Origin: Parus major
Lineage: Eukaryota; Chordata; Aves; Passeriformes; Paridae
Reading direction: 5' to 3'
DNA length: 64,000 nucleotides
NCBI RefSeq assembly: GCF_001522545.3
Contig: NC_031770.1
Location: 107,362,130 to 107,426,129 of the forward strand
Part shown: positions 12,409 to 22,829 of the stretch, one piece after another
How the letters are laid out: every line of letters starts with the position of its first letter
Position numbering within the stretch: the first letter of the stretch is position 1
Position numbers and translations under genes: made by a program
The notes under the pieces: model-generated
Database searches by the model: none
Told to the model about the DNA's origin: nothing
The model's input: the letters and a program-made list of their open reading frames with translations, nothing else

Positions 12409-12414
12409 CCGTTA
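12409..12414 (-). promoter_or_regulatory. TDRD6: MYB-type site (TAACGG) upstream of TDRD6
   Basis: The minus strand reads GCTAACGGCTC, matching the YAACKG MYB core. A-MYB (MYBL1) is the known master activator of pachytene piRNA-pathway genes in mammals and chicken, so this site fits the expected male germline expression. Occupancy is inferred. Confidence 0.45.
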
Positions 12415-12969
12415 GCGGCTGCCCCGGCGGCCGAGTCCATTTTGATCCTCTAGGTGGGGTGGAGATTGGCGCGAAGGGAAGGCTGAAAAGGAAGGTGAAG
12501 CGGGCTGATACATGGGGCCGCTCCTGCTACGCTAAGACTGAGCGGAAGCACCACGAAGAGGAGAGTTACGGAATTATGGCCGGGGCTCCGCGGGGTTCAG
12601 GGTAGAGCCCGGCATAGCTGCCCTCACCCACGGTGGAGCGCTCCACGCCGGATGGGTGGCGGCGGGACGGCGGGGGCGGGGTGAGGGGGGAGAGAGCGCG
12701 CCTAGACCGCTTAACTCCCATTGGTCAGAGCTGCTCCGGGGGCGGGACAAGCGAGAGGAGCTTGGCGGCTATTGGCCAGCGGCGGTGTGAGGGCGGGGCG
12801 CGGCGTGAGGGCGGCAGCCGCGGTGTGAGGACAGGGAGCTGGCACTGGACGCCCAATCGCTAATAATTCACATACAAAGAGAGAGATTTATTAGGAGTTA
12901 AAGAAGTTTTTCACTACAAGATTTTTGCAAATAATTTTTTTGATTTTTTTTTTTTTTGAGCTGTGCTTC

Positions 12970-13085
12970 AAGGGTCCGTATTTGGACCAGTGTTATGTAG
13001 TATCTTCATTAATTGCATAGATGAGGGGTTGGAGGGCACCCTTGGCAAGTTTGCAAGTGACACCAAGCTGAGTGATGCTGGTGCT
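12970..13085 (+). repeat. CR1 LINE fragment (internal 3' ORF2 region)
   Basis: Sequence of the form 'CTTCATTAATTGCATAGATGAGG ... AAGTTTGCAAGTGACACCAAGCTGAGTG' matches the late reverse-transcriptase region of avian CR1. The sequence from about 13086 to 13720 is not recognisably CR1. Confidence 0.75.
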
Positions 13086-13721
13086 GCTAAAATCCTCTGA
13101 AATCATTGGGATATATAAGACCCTACTAGCACTGTCTTTTTAGTGTTAGTGAATCAGGCATTACTTTATTCTTGGCCAGGAGAGGGGTGTGTGGGTGTGT
13201 GTCTGACAAAATCATGGCCTCTACTCAGAGGCAGATACTGAACTTCTACGTTTATTTATATATGTATATTTATATATGTATTTTTAGCAAACAAATTATT
13301 GTTCACTGGTTCTAAATTACAGAATTGTCTTTAATTAGTATTCTGTCTTCTATTGGATATTGATTTCTCACTTCTCTTCCAAATTAGTCTTTACTTTTCA
13401 GTCCTTTTATTATTTTTTTCAGGCAGGGACTTTACAGCACACATACTGAGTCTTTGTTAACCTTTTTTTTTTGTCTGCTATTTTCTGCAAAATGTCCTTA
13501 TGGTCCATAAATTGTGCACTCCTTGTATCCAGTTTCACCAATACACTTCTTTTAGGCTTTGTTTATTGAAGCGTATCAAGGTTATTCTAACAAAACTTAA
13601 AAGAGTTTCAGTGATTTTCCCAAGCTGTGTGCCCAAAAAAAGTCGCTTACGGCAACTTTGATAAATGCATGCTAAAACTGGTTTTACACACTACTTATAA
13701 TATACTGGTTACAATGATCAG
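13086..13721. other. AT-rich stretch between two CR1 pieces
   Basis: No gene seen. It contains a short TG-rich run (13186-13203), an AT-rich simple repeat built on TTTATATATGTA (about 13250-13286) and T-tracts. It may be diverged or inserted sequence separating two parts of one CR1 copy. Confidence 0.4.
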
Positions 13722-14145
13722 AGAGGTTGAGCAACTGTCCTTCATGGAAAGGCTGAGAGAGTTGGGATTATTCAGCTCAGAGAAGAGAAGCTTCAGGGTG
13801 ACCTAATTGTGGCTTTCCAGTACCTGAAGAGAGCCAACAAGAAAGATGGAGAGGAACTTTTTATAAGGGCCTGGAATGACAGGACAAGGGGAAATGGCTT
13901 CAAACTGAAAGAGAGCAGGTTTAGATGGGCTATTAGGAAGAAATTCTTTACCATGAGGGTGGTGAGACACAGGAACAGGTTGCCCAGAGAAGATATGGAT
14001 TCCCAATCCCTGGAAGTGTCCAAGGCCAGGTTGGATGGAGCTTGGAGCAACCTGGTCTAGTGGAAGACATCCCTGCCCTTGGTAGGGGGTTGGAACTGAT
14101 CTTTGAGGTTGCTTCCAACCCAAACCTTTCTACAATTGTACGATA
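13722..14145 (+). repeat. CR1 LINE 3' end
   Basis: A well-preserved plus-strand CR1 tail: 'AGAGGTTGAGCAACTGTCCTT', 'GGAATGACAGGACAAGGGG', 'GTTGCCCAGAGAAGATATGG', 'CCCTGGAAGTGTCCAAGG', then 'GGTTGCTTCCAACCCAAACC' at the 3' end. It contains open-frame shadows of ORF2 only. Confidence 0.92.
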
Positions 14146-14334
14146 AAAGTACTTATTCTGTCTCATGAGAAAGGTAAAGCTGTGTATGCATCACTGGGTT
14201 ACAAGGGAAATGGGATGGTAGGCAGGAGCAGCAGCCTTGCTGGTTTGTCATTGCTGGTGCTGGAGTACGAGACAGAAAGAACTTAGATTAGTATCTCAGG
14301 ATGACAGCTATAAAAATACCAGGATTTCTGAACA

Positions 14335-14580
14335 AAACCTTCGGACTGATGTATAGGAGATGCTACCTGAATATGAGGAAGAAATTTACTGTGCAGAGAC
14401 CAAGACTGGAATGGAATGTCCAGAGAGGGTGTGGAGTTTCCCTCACTGGGGATATTCCAGAACTGTCTGGGTGTAATCCTGTGCCCTCTGCTCTGGGTTG
14501 ACCCTGCTTGAGCAAGGAGGTGGGACCAGATGAGCCACTGTGGTCCCTTCCAACCTGCCCCATTCTGTGATTCTGTGACT
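14335..14580 (+). repeat. CR1 LINE 3' end (diverged subfamily)
   Basis: A plus-strand CR1 with 'GAATATGAGGAAGAAATTTACTGTG' near its left end, 'CTGCTTGAGCAAGGAGGTGGGACCAGATG' further on, and 'CATTCTGTGATTCTGTGACT' at the 3' end. The subfamily differs from the neighbouring copy, so this was a separate insertion. Confidence 0.88.
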
Positions 14581-15791
14581 CCCTAATAATGGTGAGATGA
14601 ATGTTTTCCAAGCTGGAAGCGCACCCCCAAATGCATACAGCCACAGCTCAATTACCATACAATCAGAAAGTACAAGTGCAAGCCAAGGAGACACCCAAAC
14701 TGTGTTCAATGAGAAAATGGCACACTGGAGACACTGGTTGCAAAGACTAGAAGAAATCCTTATTTATTCAGAGAGACAAGTTTTCTACATTAATTCAACT
14801 ACTAGATATTACTAAATCAAAGCCAGCTTTGTTTTATCTACTCATGGCTGCTTTTGATACTACATTTTTTACTCTTGATTGCCAAAGGTAAGGCTAGTGA
14901 CAAACAGCACTAGTCTTCTTCTCTATGAAATCTGAAAGGCTTCAGATTTAAAAATAAATAAATCACTTCTGTTCAAATGTTTTGCATTATTGAAGGGAAA
15001 GTTGTATTTCCAGAGAGATTTGAAGTGGGCAGAGAGCACATTTCCATGGCAAATGACCCAGTCTGCAACATCAGCACCAAGATTGTCATGGGACAAGTGG
15101 TTCAGCTCAGTCCTATGGAGTATCCTGAGTCCTTTGAGTGCTGCAGAGCAAACTAGGCTTTTGATTTTCTGGGAACAGGACTGCATTTCAATCATGATCT
15201 TACTCAAATAGTTGAGTGAAGAGGTCAGGCAGTCTCTGGGAAGTAAGAGAAACACAAACCCACTTTTTGTGCAAAGCAGATTTGAAATCAGGAAAACTGC
15301 TTTTATCTTTTTCAAAACCTAGTACTACAGGGTTGGCTTGCTGAGACATCAAACTAACAAGAGGTAGTTCTTTATCTGTGTGCAAATGCAATTAACAACA
15401 AAAAATTCCCAAATAATTCTATAGATGTTTAGCCACATAACTTGTTCAGTGCATTGATCAACCTGCTCTTGTCTCAAACAATAGAAACCATCTCAATTAT
15501 CAAACAGACAGTGTTATGTTCCATTTGCTTGGTAGAATTTTTTTAATTACTGTTTGCTGGTTGAGAAAGCTGATGCTGGCTGCTAGCTGAAGTATTATTG
15601 TGACAGTTTTATCCTGTGGATAACATAAATTTCATGTAGCAGTCTGACAATCAAATAGTATCCTCAAGTCAGGGCTGCTCCCAGCCAGTAAGGACTGGAT
15701 TTGGAGCAACAGCTATACATGTGATCCTACTACCTTGTGGAATGAGAATTCAGCTTTTTGAGTCTTCTCTCTCCTGTGAATGGTAAATGTT

Positions 15792-15863
15792 TTAAAAAGA
15801 AGTAACTCCACACATCCGTCTGATTTGTTCATATGTAAGCCAGAATACCAGCGACCAAGGTGC
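15792..15863 (-). CDS. SLC25A27: SLC25A27 terminal coding exon 9
   Basis: 72 bp after a TTTCACAG acceptor. It encodes '[17 protein letters not shown]' and ends G-V-T-S-F then TAA, matching the UCP4 C-terminus. A candidate AATAAA for the 3' end lies on the minus strand at 14768-14763, leaving about a 1 kb 3' UTR; that endpoint is uncertain. Confidence 0.95.
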   Translation of the reverse strand, partial: APWSLVFWLTYEQIRRMCGVTSF

Positions 15864-18800
15864 CTGTGAAAGCAAACACTAAAGTTAGAGGCTTAAAACA
15901 AAAGTAACCCAATAAATAAACCCATTAGATTAAACTGTCTCTCTTTAAAAATCCTATTCTTAAGTTCAGTCTCACACTGCTCAGATTCCCAGAGAGGTTC
16001 CCAAGCCTCTTGTCTGCCCAGAGAGGCTGTGAACTCCCCATCCCTGTGATGCCTTATGTTTTAGCTTTCATATTTTTAGATTCCGTGCTGCTTTGGTGTG
16101 TAACTCTGAGCTTCATATTGTGTTAGTAAATTCTCTTCACAGTGTAGGTAGACAAAACAATCTTTTTCCACCTTGAGACCAAGGATAGTCAAAAAGATAA
16201 AAAATAGGCCCAAAAATTTTAAACAACAGTGAATTGAAGAGAAAAAACAAACAGGATGGGACTTCATAACCTAAAGCTATTATTAGACAATTGACTCCAA
16301 TATGCAAGTGAACCAAAAAACTTATAAAAAGTGTGAGATCTCATGACTGGTCTTCCATTTTGTGACCATTTTGGGTCTATCTTTGGTGTAGCCCTGGCCA
16401 GGCTCTTGTTCTGCCCAAGGTGGATCTTTTAAGGCCTTTTAATAAATACCTACTTTATCCTTTAACTATCTACTCTCTGTTCTAGGTCAGCCTCTCAAGG
16501 CATCACCTGGAAATGTTCAAGGCAAGGTTGGACAGGGTTCTGAGCAAGTGGAAGGTGTCCCTGCCCATGGCAGAGGGTTTGGAATGAGATGATCTTTAAA
16601 GTCTCTTGAACCCAAACTGTTCTACAATTCTGTGATTATGTCTTTCATACAAAAATTATAATATAACATAGGGTTAGGGTTGCGTCCACACTCCTCATTT
16701 TTTAATGCTGATTGTTCTTGTAAAGAGAGTTAAAAAGCATGTACCATTCGCATCCAGGTTGGTATAAAGCCTTTGTACAGAGACATAAACCCTTCACCCT
16801 GGACAGTTTGAATCAAGCAGTCCACAGAAGATTTATAGAGCAGACCTCTAGCAATGTACAAAGAGAACAAACAGTGTTAGGATTAGAAATACACATTTTT
16901 TAAAAAACCTATCCCACTCATAAAAATAATTTGTAGCTGATGTTTTTCTACAAGCCAAAGCACTTTTGTAAGCTCCTTGGAGTCTAATCCAGAACTGAAA
17001 TCCACTGGTTATGCTTAGGTGGCCATCACAACACCCCCCAGATATTTACTAAATCAGTAAAATCATCACCAGAAAGAGGAAGAGCAAATTATCGACTCAG
17101 CACTTCACTCCCAGTGAGATCAGTGAGACGCATGGTTTCAATGTGCTGCTGAAAAGATGGTCTCTGAAATGTCCATACCTTCCCTGCTTATCTCTTGGCT
17201 GGTTCATTATCCGGGTTTTGACCACATCAGCAGGAGTTCCCAGAACAGCTGCTACCAGCCCGGAGCAGGCACTGCCAACAGCAACAGATACTTAAGGAAG
17301 AAACCAAGATATATGATAAAAATTTCAGCATTTTGATTCCAGTTTTTATAATAAAGATATATATCAAATATATATATATAAAATCCTGAGTAATAACTCA
17401 TAACATAAACTAGGTTTGGGATGCTTGCTAGTGCTGCTCTTGCTCACATATCCTCCCAGTGCCAGCTGCCCTCACTTCTGTGTGCAGTTCTGAGTCAGGG
17501 ATGAAGGACCCACAATAGGCAATTCATAATACTGTTTATATAAACAGATTTTTTCATCACGTGAGAGAGTAAAAGAGGATGTTCTGCAGAAGTTGTATCA
17601 CTGTGCTCCCACAGATTGGAACCAAGGTGTTTAAATGCACCAACAAGGCACTTCTAGTGAGGGCAGTTTTGTAGCAATGGTTGCATCCTTTCTCTTGTGT
17701 CTTCTATAAAGTGATGTTCTCTCAGGAAAGAAATAATTCTAAAGTTGCATTTCATCAGCAGTATCAAAATCAAAGAATGGGGTTTTCTGCTGGCACAGAG
17801 AGGCAGATGAAGACAGCAAGGCTGGAAATGCTCCACAATGGAAAAGGGGTAATTGGGGAATACGGCACCTGCTAACACCGTGAGTCACACTGTTGTCCAC
17901 AAGTGTTGTGTTCAGAAGCAAAAAGTGTTTCACAGAGTCATAAGTGGTTAGATCTGTAAAGAGGATAATGAGAAAAAACAGCACTGTCAGGAGTGATTGA
18001 TGTCTTTGCTGTTCACGACACAGGATGTTCATTTCCATTGTGGCTCCTGCCTTTGGCACAGCTGGCATTCTGCCCCCAATTTTTAATGAGGGCTGTGGCA
18101 ACTGAGTCCTGTCTTTAGACATCTGGGTACATTCTCCTTTCTGCTCCCATCTGCTCTGATTCACATTACAGATGATGCTGAGCTGTATCTGGGTGTTCCT
18201 CACCAGCTGTGTTGTTGGTTCAGCTTCTTGGCTTGGCCTCAGACCAGCCTCATCACCACACACTTCCCCTGGATCTGGATCTTGGTGAAGCCTGGCTGCC
18301 TTTGCTGGCTCTGCCCTGCTCACCTCACTTAAGCACTGGTTTGTGGCTGGTGAGGTCCCTGCTTTGCTGGCCATAGGACCCCTTCAGCTCCTGGCTCGCT
18401 TTTCCTTAAACTCAGGTAAAAACTGTTACTTTTAAGCCATTTTATTTCCACAGGACCAAAACACAGCTGCACAAAGCAGAGATCACCTGCACGGTGCTCC
18501 AAACAGGCCCCCAGTGAAGGTAATCAAGACACTAAGACAAAGGCAGCAGCTGAACTCCTTTTTCTTAAAGTTTTGGTGGGGCCCTAAGTGCTGCAGGCCA
18601 AGTTAGTCCATTTACCTCCCATATTCACCAGAGCAGCTCTCTGGACATTTGGTACCCATCCAGCCCAAAGTCCCCTTACTCCTCCTTCAGACAGGATCTT
18701 CAGAAATGCGTGGTGCACGCCCCGAAACCTGAAATCAAAATGCAACTTGTGGGTAGACAGCCCAATGAAATCTTTGCACATTCTAGTACTTTGCTGCACC

Positions 18801-21800
18801 AGGTCCTCGCATAAGATTAGGAATTTATACCTGCAGGGATCTGGCCCTCCAGATCCACTTTTGGATCTGTCTTTGACTTTCATGCCACAATATTTTACCA
18901 GCACATATTAACTATGATACTGTTATATTAACTGTAATACTGTTTGCCTTGCAAAGCAGTGATCCGGTCCCTAACAGAAGACAACCCTTAGATCCCACAT
19001 TGGGTTACAATACCAAATGTACGTGACACCAAATGATGGCAGCAGGCTGGGATGGAAAGAGCAGCATGTCCTGGTATTTGCAGGAGAATCTCAAGCCCTG
19101 CTGTGTGCCAGCCTTCCCTGTGCCTGTGCATTCAGGACGAGCCACTTCCCTTGTGCTTTCTTCCATCTTCAGAAAGCACCCTTCCCACCCCATGGTACGG
19201 TGCTGGCATGAATGTGCTGCAGCATGGAGGATGGGTTTGTGGTCCCTGGGACCAACACATCAGAACAAAGAAGAGGAGTATAAATGGAATAAGGACAAAG
19301 TCTTGAATTCCCCCCTCTCTTCACTGCCCAGAGCCATTGGGTGCTCTCCCTGTAAAAGGGCACAGAGCAGCTGGGGAGAAGGGGTGTCAGAAAACACACA
19401 GAACCACACCCTGGGCCAAAGAGTGATCAGTAACAGGGAAAAAAACACCAGCTCTGAGAGGAACCAACCTTAACGGTTTTCCTTCCAACTTCCTTTTTCC
19501 CTCCATCTGCATCTGCACCTTCACCAGATCAGTTGGGCTGGCAAAAAACTGTCCGATGGCACCCGCAGACATGCCTCCAACCACAGCTTTCCTGCCAAAT
19601 GGAGAAAAATTGTGCTCCAGAATACACTGAAAATCTTCACAAGTCACAGTGCTCCAGCTGAAGAGTTCAGCAGCACAGCCCAGGTGGAACAAGTGTAAAT
19701 GGTTATTTCTTATATTAACAGCCAAAGTGAAGGTAATAATTGTGGTGGCTATGGGTTGTTAAAGTAGTAATATTTCTGTAATTTTTCAAAAAGGGTGAAA
19801 ACTTACCTGGGGAAAAAAAAAATAAACAAGGTTACATGATGCTGTTTTCTTAAGGTTTAAACACAGGATGGCTAGGTACACAAGTAAAGGATGATACTCC
19901 TGAAATTCCAAACAGCCTGATGATATATAAAACTGTTCTTTATCTCCCACTGCATGAGTTGTGTTAATTTTGTGGGTCTATTTATTTTATTAAAATCAGA
20001 AATTTCAGTGTTATCTGCAGGTTCCTCTTCCTGTAGCATTAGGCATGATAAATATTTTTTAGCAGATTTTATCAATTCCATTGTAAAACCAGATACATTT
20101 TGGACCTAAGATTTGACTGTAGGACTCCTACAGCGAGGACAATCCCTAAGCAAACAATAAATATACATGAATGTGCAACATTACCATAGAGGAAAGCTTT
20201 CACCCTCCGCCCTGCCAAGCACGGAGTCACGGAGTTGTTCGTAAGTAACCATCCGAACACCAGTGTATACTGTGGAAAACAAAAGCAGGAGACAGTTCTT
20301 GGGTCTGCCATTTCTTAGGTCTGCTTTGTGAGAGAGTGATCAAGACCTTGGTTTATGACTCTCCAGAGTTAGCCTGTGTCAGCTGGTCACCGCTCTCATG
20401 TCTGTGATCAGAATGGGGAAAATGAGGGGTTTGCCTGGTGTCAGTGGGAGACCCAGGGCGTTTTAGCATCAAAAAAACTCTGGCTAAGCCACACATCTGC
20501 CAGGACGCAACACAGCTTTGCCTGCACCCAAAGAAGATGGGACTGCATCGCCTCCTTCTGGGCTGATGCCAAGCACAAAACCCCTGCAAGTGTTTTCGAG
20601 GTTTGTTGCTGTCACCGTATTTCCAAGTAAAACACGGAAAATTATTTGTGACCAAACATCTAATGCATTTGCTTTAAGAACTTGTATTTTTCCCTTGTGC
20701 TTGCAGCCTCATCTTTTTTTCCATCTTTTTTCCTAATCTGCCCCCACTTCCCTCACGTATAAGACATCTATTGTTCAGAGAACTCTGTGTCTGGACTTCC
20801 TGAACGAGACCTTCCTGCAAAGATGACAGAGAACCTATATTTTGTTTTCCCAGAAGCCAGAACAAGGCCATGAAGGACTGGGAAAGGGAAGGAAGAGAAA
20901 CTATTGATCTGGAATCTTGTATATTTCAAAGTCGGATTGCTGGCTAGACTGAAACGTCCGCACAGATATATTTAAAGTACAAGAAAATATGGCAAGCTGA
21001 CACCAAAAGGCTTGGCCACAGAAGGCGGGACCCATCGAGTCCCATCACGAGCAGATATTCACCTATGTGGCGGTAAACGGCCGGCGTGGCTCCTTGCCAG
21101 AGCTTCTGAACGCCCTCCTCCTGCGCGATTCCCAGCGCCGTGCGCAGCATCCCGCGGTACGGGACCGGCCGGCCGGCCGCAGCTCCATCGCGCCGCTCGG
21201 CAGCCTCACCTTGGATCTGCAGCCGGGTTTTCGTCAGATCCAGGGGAAATGTCACTGCGGGCAAAGCGCCGGGAACACACGTGAATACGAGAGCGACTGC
21301 GAGGAGACCTCCCGTGCCGGGAACAGCTGCACCACAGCTCCCGGCCAGCGGCCAAGGGGCTGGGCAGGCACCAGCAGGGAGCAGGGGCTGTACCCAACAG
21401 GGTCCAGGAGATCCCTGGGGAAAAGGAGAATTCTCATCCAGGTCTGTTAAAAGCATCTCTAGGCACAAGTAACTAAATTACATTCCTGTCAAACGCCCAG
21501 TCTTTCTCCCATATTTAGTTTTGCAGATTTGTTATGCAATAAGTGTACCTTCTGAGGGACTCTGAATTAAAAATCCTGTTCCAGTTACTCCCCCTGAATA
21601 CAGACCAGTCATACCTCTCAATCGATCATGTGGCCTCTCCAATTCTGTCCAGCACACTGGCAGCACATGTTATGGTCAGGAACAACCCCACAGAGTTCAT
21701 CACAATGCAGACACACATTCAGGCTCACCTACAAACTTACCTACATATCTGTCCTACAAACCACCCTAAAGCATGCTTGCTTTCTTTATACAGGCACAAA

Positions 21801-22828
21801 AATCACGTTTAGCCTGTTATTTCTCTCACTGAAATAACTGGTGGCCAGCAAAGGAGGTCCAAGTTGATGTCAGCTTCCCAGGCTGCTCCTGAAACAGTAC
21901 GGACACATATTTGTGCCCCTCATTTCAGTGCCAGGCCAGGGGTCCCTGGCAATGGACCTTCCCAGCCTGTGGCCAGGAGCAGGGCTTGTCTTTGTTTCGA
22001 TACCTCTGTGACACACCAGGGTCCTTCCAAAGCAGGACTCAGGTGCTGGGGGAAGGCAGTCACTGCTCAAAGCCTCAGCAGGTTTATAATCTATTTGTGC
22101 ATTAAGTTTGGTATTCATGTTTAAAGATTAGTAAGGATTGGCAAGTTAAAAATCCTTAGAGCAGTGTTTTGCTATAAAGAACATGCCGGAACATATTCAA
22201 AATAAGTTACTTGGTCACAAAGCACTGCTACACAGATGCCAGTGGGCTTCTATTCCATGTTTCACCAAGCAGTTTTCCAACTCCATTTTTATAGGCATCT
22301 CCACTGTGACCAGAAATTTAAGAGTCGGTTTCTCTTTGATTAACCTTCATTAACTATGAAAAGGAAATTCCTGAAGGAATAAGGCCTTGCTAATAACTTA
22401 GACAACAGATCTGCCTGCCTCTTTAGTCTTTTTTCTGAAACCCAGCCAGTGAAAAGCTTAAATTAGTCACCACTGCACTGAGTTAATGACTGCAGCGCTT
22501 CGAGGCAAAGATTTCATCCTTAAAAACCTTCCCTCCAGCCACGGCCACAGAACACTTGCAAGGCTTGGATTATGGAAAAGCCACAATTAGCACAGTGAAA
22601 TGCAGATTTGCTGGAGCAGAACACTGAGGAATGAGGCAACCGGGGACTGATGTAAGTAACCACCCTGCCCCCCCCGTAGGTAAATTTGACCCCCTTCCCT
22701 CTCGGAAAACCACGGTGAGTTGTACCTAGTTCTGCCACAGCCGCTGCACAGGCTGACAGAGCGAATTTGCTGGCTCGGGGCCATCTCTCTGGAAGAGGTA
22801 AGCTCTTCTCTTCTTCTGCAGGTGACAT
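15792..22828 (-). CDS. SLC25A27: Mitochondrial uncoupling protein 4, SLC25 carrier (nine exons)
   Basis: The coding sequence joins 22828-22726, 21254-21063, 20269-20185, 19591-19469, 18728-18616, 17953-17869, 17271-17179, 16847-16745 and 15863-15792, giving 322 codons (human 323). All junctions keep phase, and the protein matches UCP4 along its whole length. The three carrier repeats carry their signature PxDxxK motifs: P38-L-D-L-T-K43, P146-T-D-L-V-K151 and P247-A-D-V-V-K252. Six transmembrane helices in the mitochondrial inner membrane are expected. In mammals it is mainly neuronal and is linked to proton leak and control of reactive oxygen species; the physiological substrate is not settled. 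It is transcribed away from CYP39A1, as in human. The intron 4 donor is a less usual AAG/GTTGGT, and the start codon context is weak. Confidence 0.97.
16495..16640 (+). repeat. CR1 LINE 3' end in SLC25A27 3' flank/intron 8 region
   Basis: The plus-strand tail 'GGAAATGTTCAAGGCAAGGTTGG', 'TGGAAGGTGTCCCTGCCCATGG' and 'TTCTACAATTCTGTGATTATG' is a truncated CR1. It lies within intron 8 of SLC25A27, antisense to the gene. Confidence 0.88.
16745..16847 (-). CDS. SLC25A27: SLC25A27 coding exon 8
   Basis: 103 bp after a TTGCTAG acceptor. It encodes '[20 protein letters not shown]' and '[13 protein letters not shown]'. The donor is AATG/GTACAT. Confidence 0.95.
17179..17271 (-). CDS. SLC25A27: SLC25A27 coding exon 7
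   Basis: 93 bp after a TTGGCAG acceptor. It encodes the third carrier motif region '[20 protein letters not shown]'. The donor is GAAG/GTATGG. Confidence 0.96.
17869..17953 (-). CDS. SLC25A27: SLC25A27 coding exon 6
   Basis: 85 bp after a CTTTACAG acceptor. It encodes '[18 protein letters not shown]' and 'THGVS', the fifth transmembrane region. The donor is GCAG/GTGCCG. Confidence 0.95.
18616..18728 (-). CDS. SLC25A27: SLC25A27 coding exon 5
   Basis: 113 bp after a GATTTCAG acceptor. It encodes '[12 protein letters not shown]', '[19 protein letters not shown]', nearly identical to human. The donor is GGAG/GTAAAT. Confidence 0.96.
19469..19591 (-). CDS. SLC25A27: SLC25A27 coding exon 4
   Basis: 123 bp after a TTTGGCAG acceptor. 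It encodes the second carrier repeat motif and '[17 protein letters not shown]', identical to mammalian UCP4. The donor reads AAG/GTTGGT, with T at +3 instead of the usual purine. Confidence 0.96.
20185..20269 (-). CDS. SLC25A27: SLC25A27 coding exon 3
   Basis: 85 bp after a TTCCACAG acceptor, encoding '[15 protein letters not shown]' through 'FPLW'. Human UCP4 has 'YSGGRMVTYEHLRE' here, so the second Gly of the motif is Val in this species. The donor is TATG/GTAATG. Confidence 0.95.
21063..21254 (-). CDS. SLC25A27: SLC25A27 coding exon 2
   Basis: 192 bp after a CCGCAG acceptor. It encodes the first PxDxxK motif ('[12 protein letters not shown]'), then '[12 protein letters not shown]' and '[13 protein letters not shown]'. 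The linker contains an Ala/Arg-rich stretch unlike the human one. The donor is ATAG/GTGAAT. Confidence 0.96.
22726..22828 (-). CDS. SLC25A27: SLC25A27 coding exon 1
   Basis: Begins with ATG at 22828 and encodes M-S-P-A-E-E-E-K and 'ERWPRASKF', the typical UCP4 N-terminus. The donor is CTAG/GTACAA and leaves one base of the next codon. Confidence 0.96.
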
Positions 22829-22829
22829 C

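Larger units (their letters stand above)
12340..12860 (-). promoter_or_regulatory. TDRD6: TDRD6 CpG-rich promoter region
   Basis: A GC-rich stretch immediately upstream of the start codon. It holds several GC boxes (for example near 12671-12680, 12739-12745 and 12791-12798) and two CCAAT boxes reading on the minus strand (12720-12724 and 12771-12775). A third CCAAT, on the plus strand, lies at 12853-12857. No plus-strand gene starts here that I can support. Confidence 0.75.

Noticed and set aside
13793..14166. Open frames on both strands at 13.8-14.2 kb
   Set aside because: They lie entirely in a CR1 3' end; similar frames recur at 31.4, 58.1, 59.4 and 63.5 kb.
16668..16682. Telomere-like AGGGTTAGGGTT
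   Set aside because: Only two units; too short to call an interstitial telomeric repeat.
21012..21472. Plus-strand open frames opposite SLC25A27 exon 2
   Set aside because: Antisense shadows of a GC-rich exon whose minus-strand reading is UCP4.
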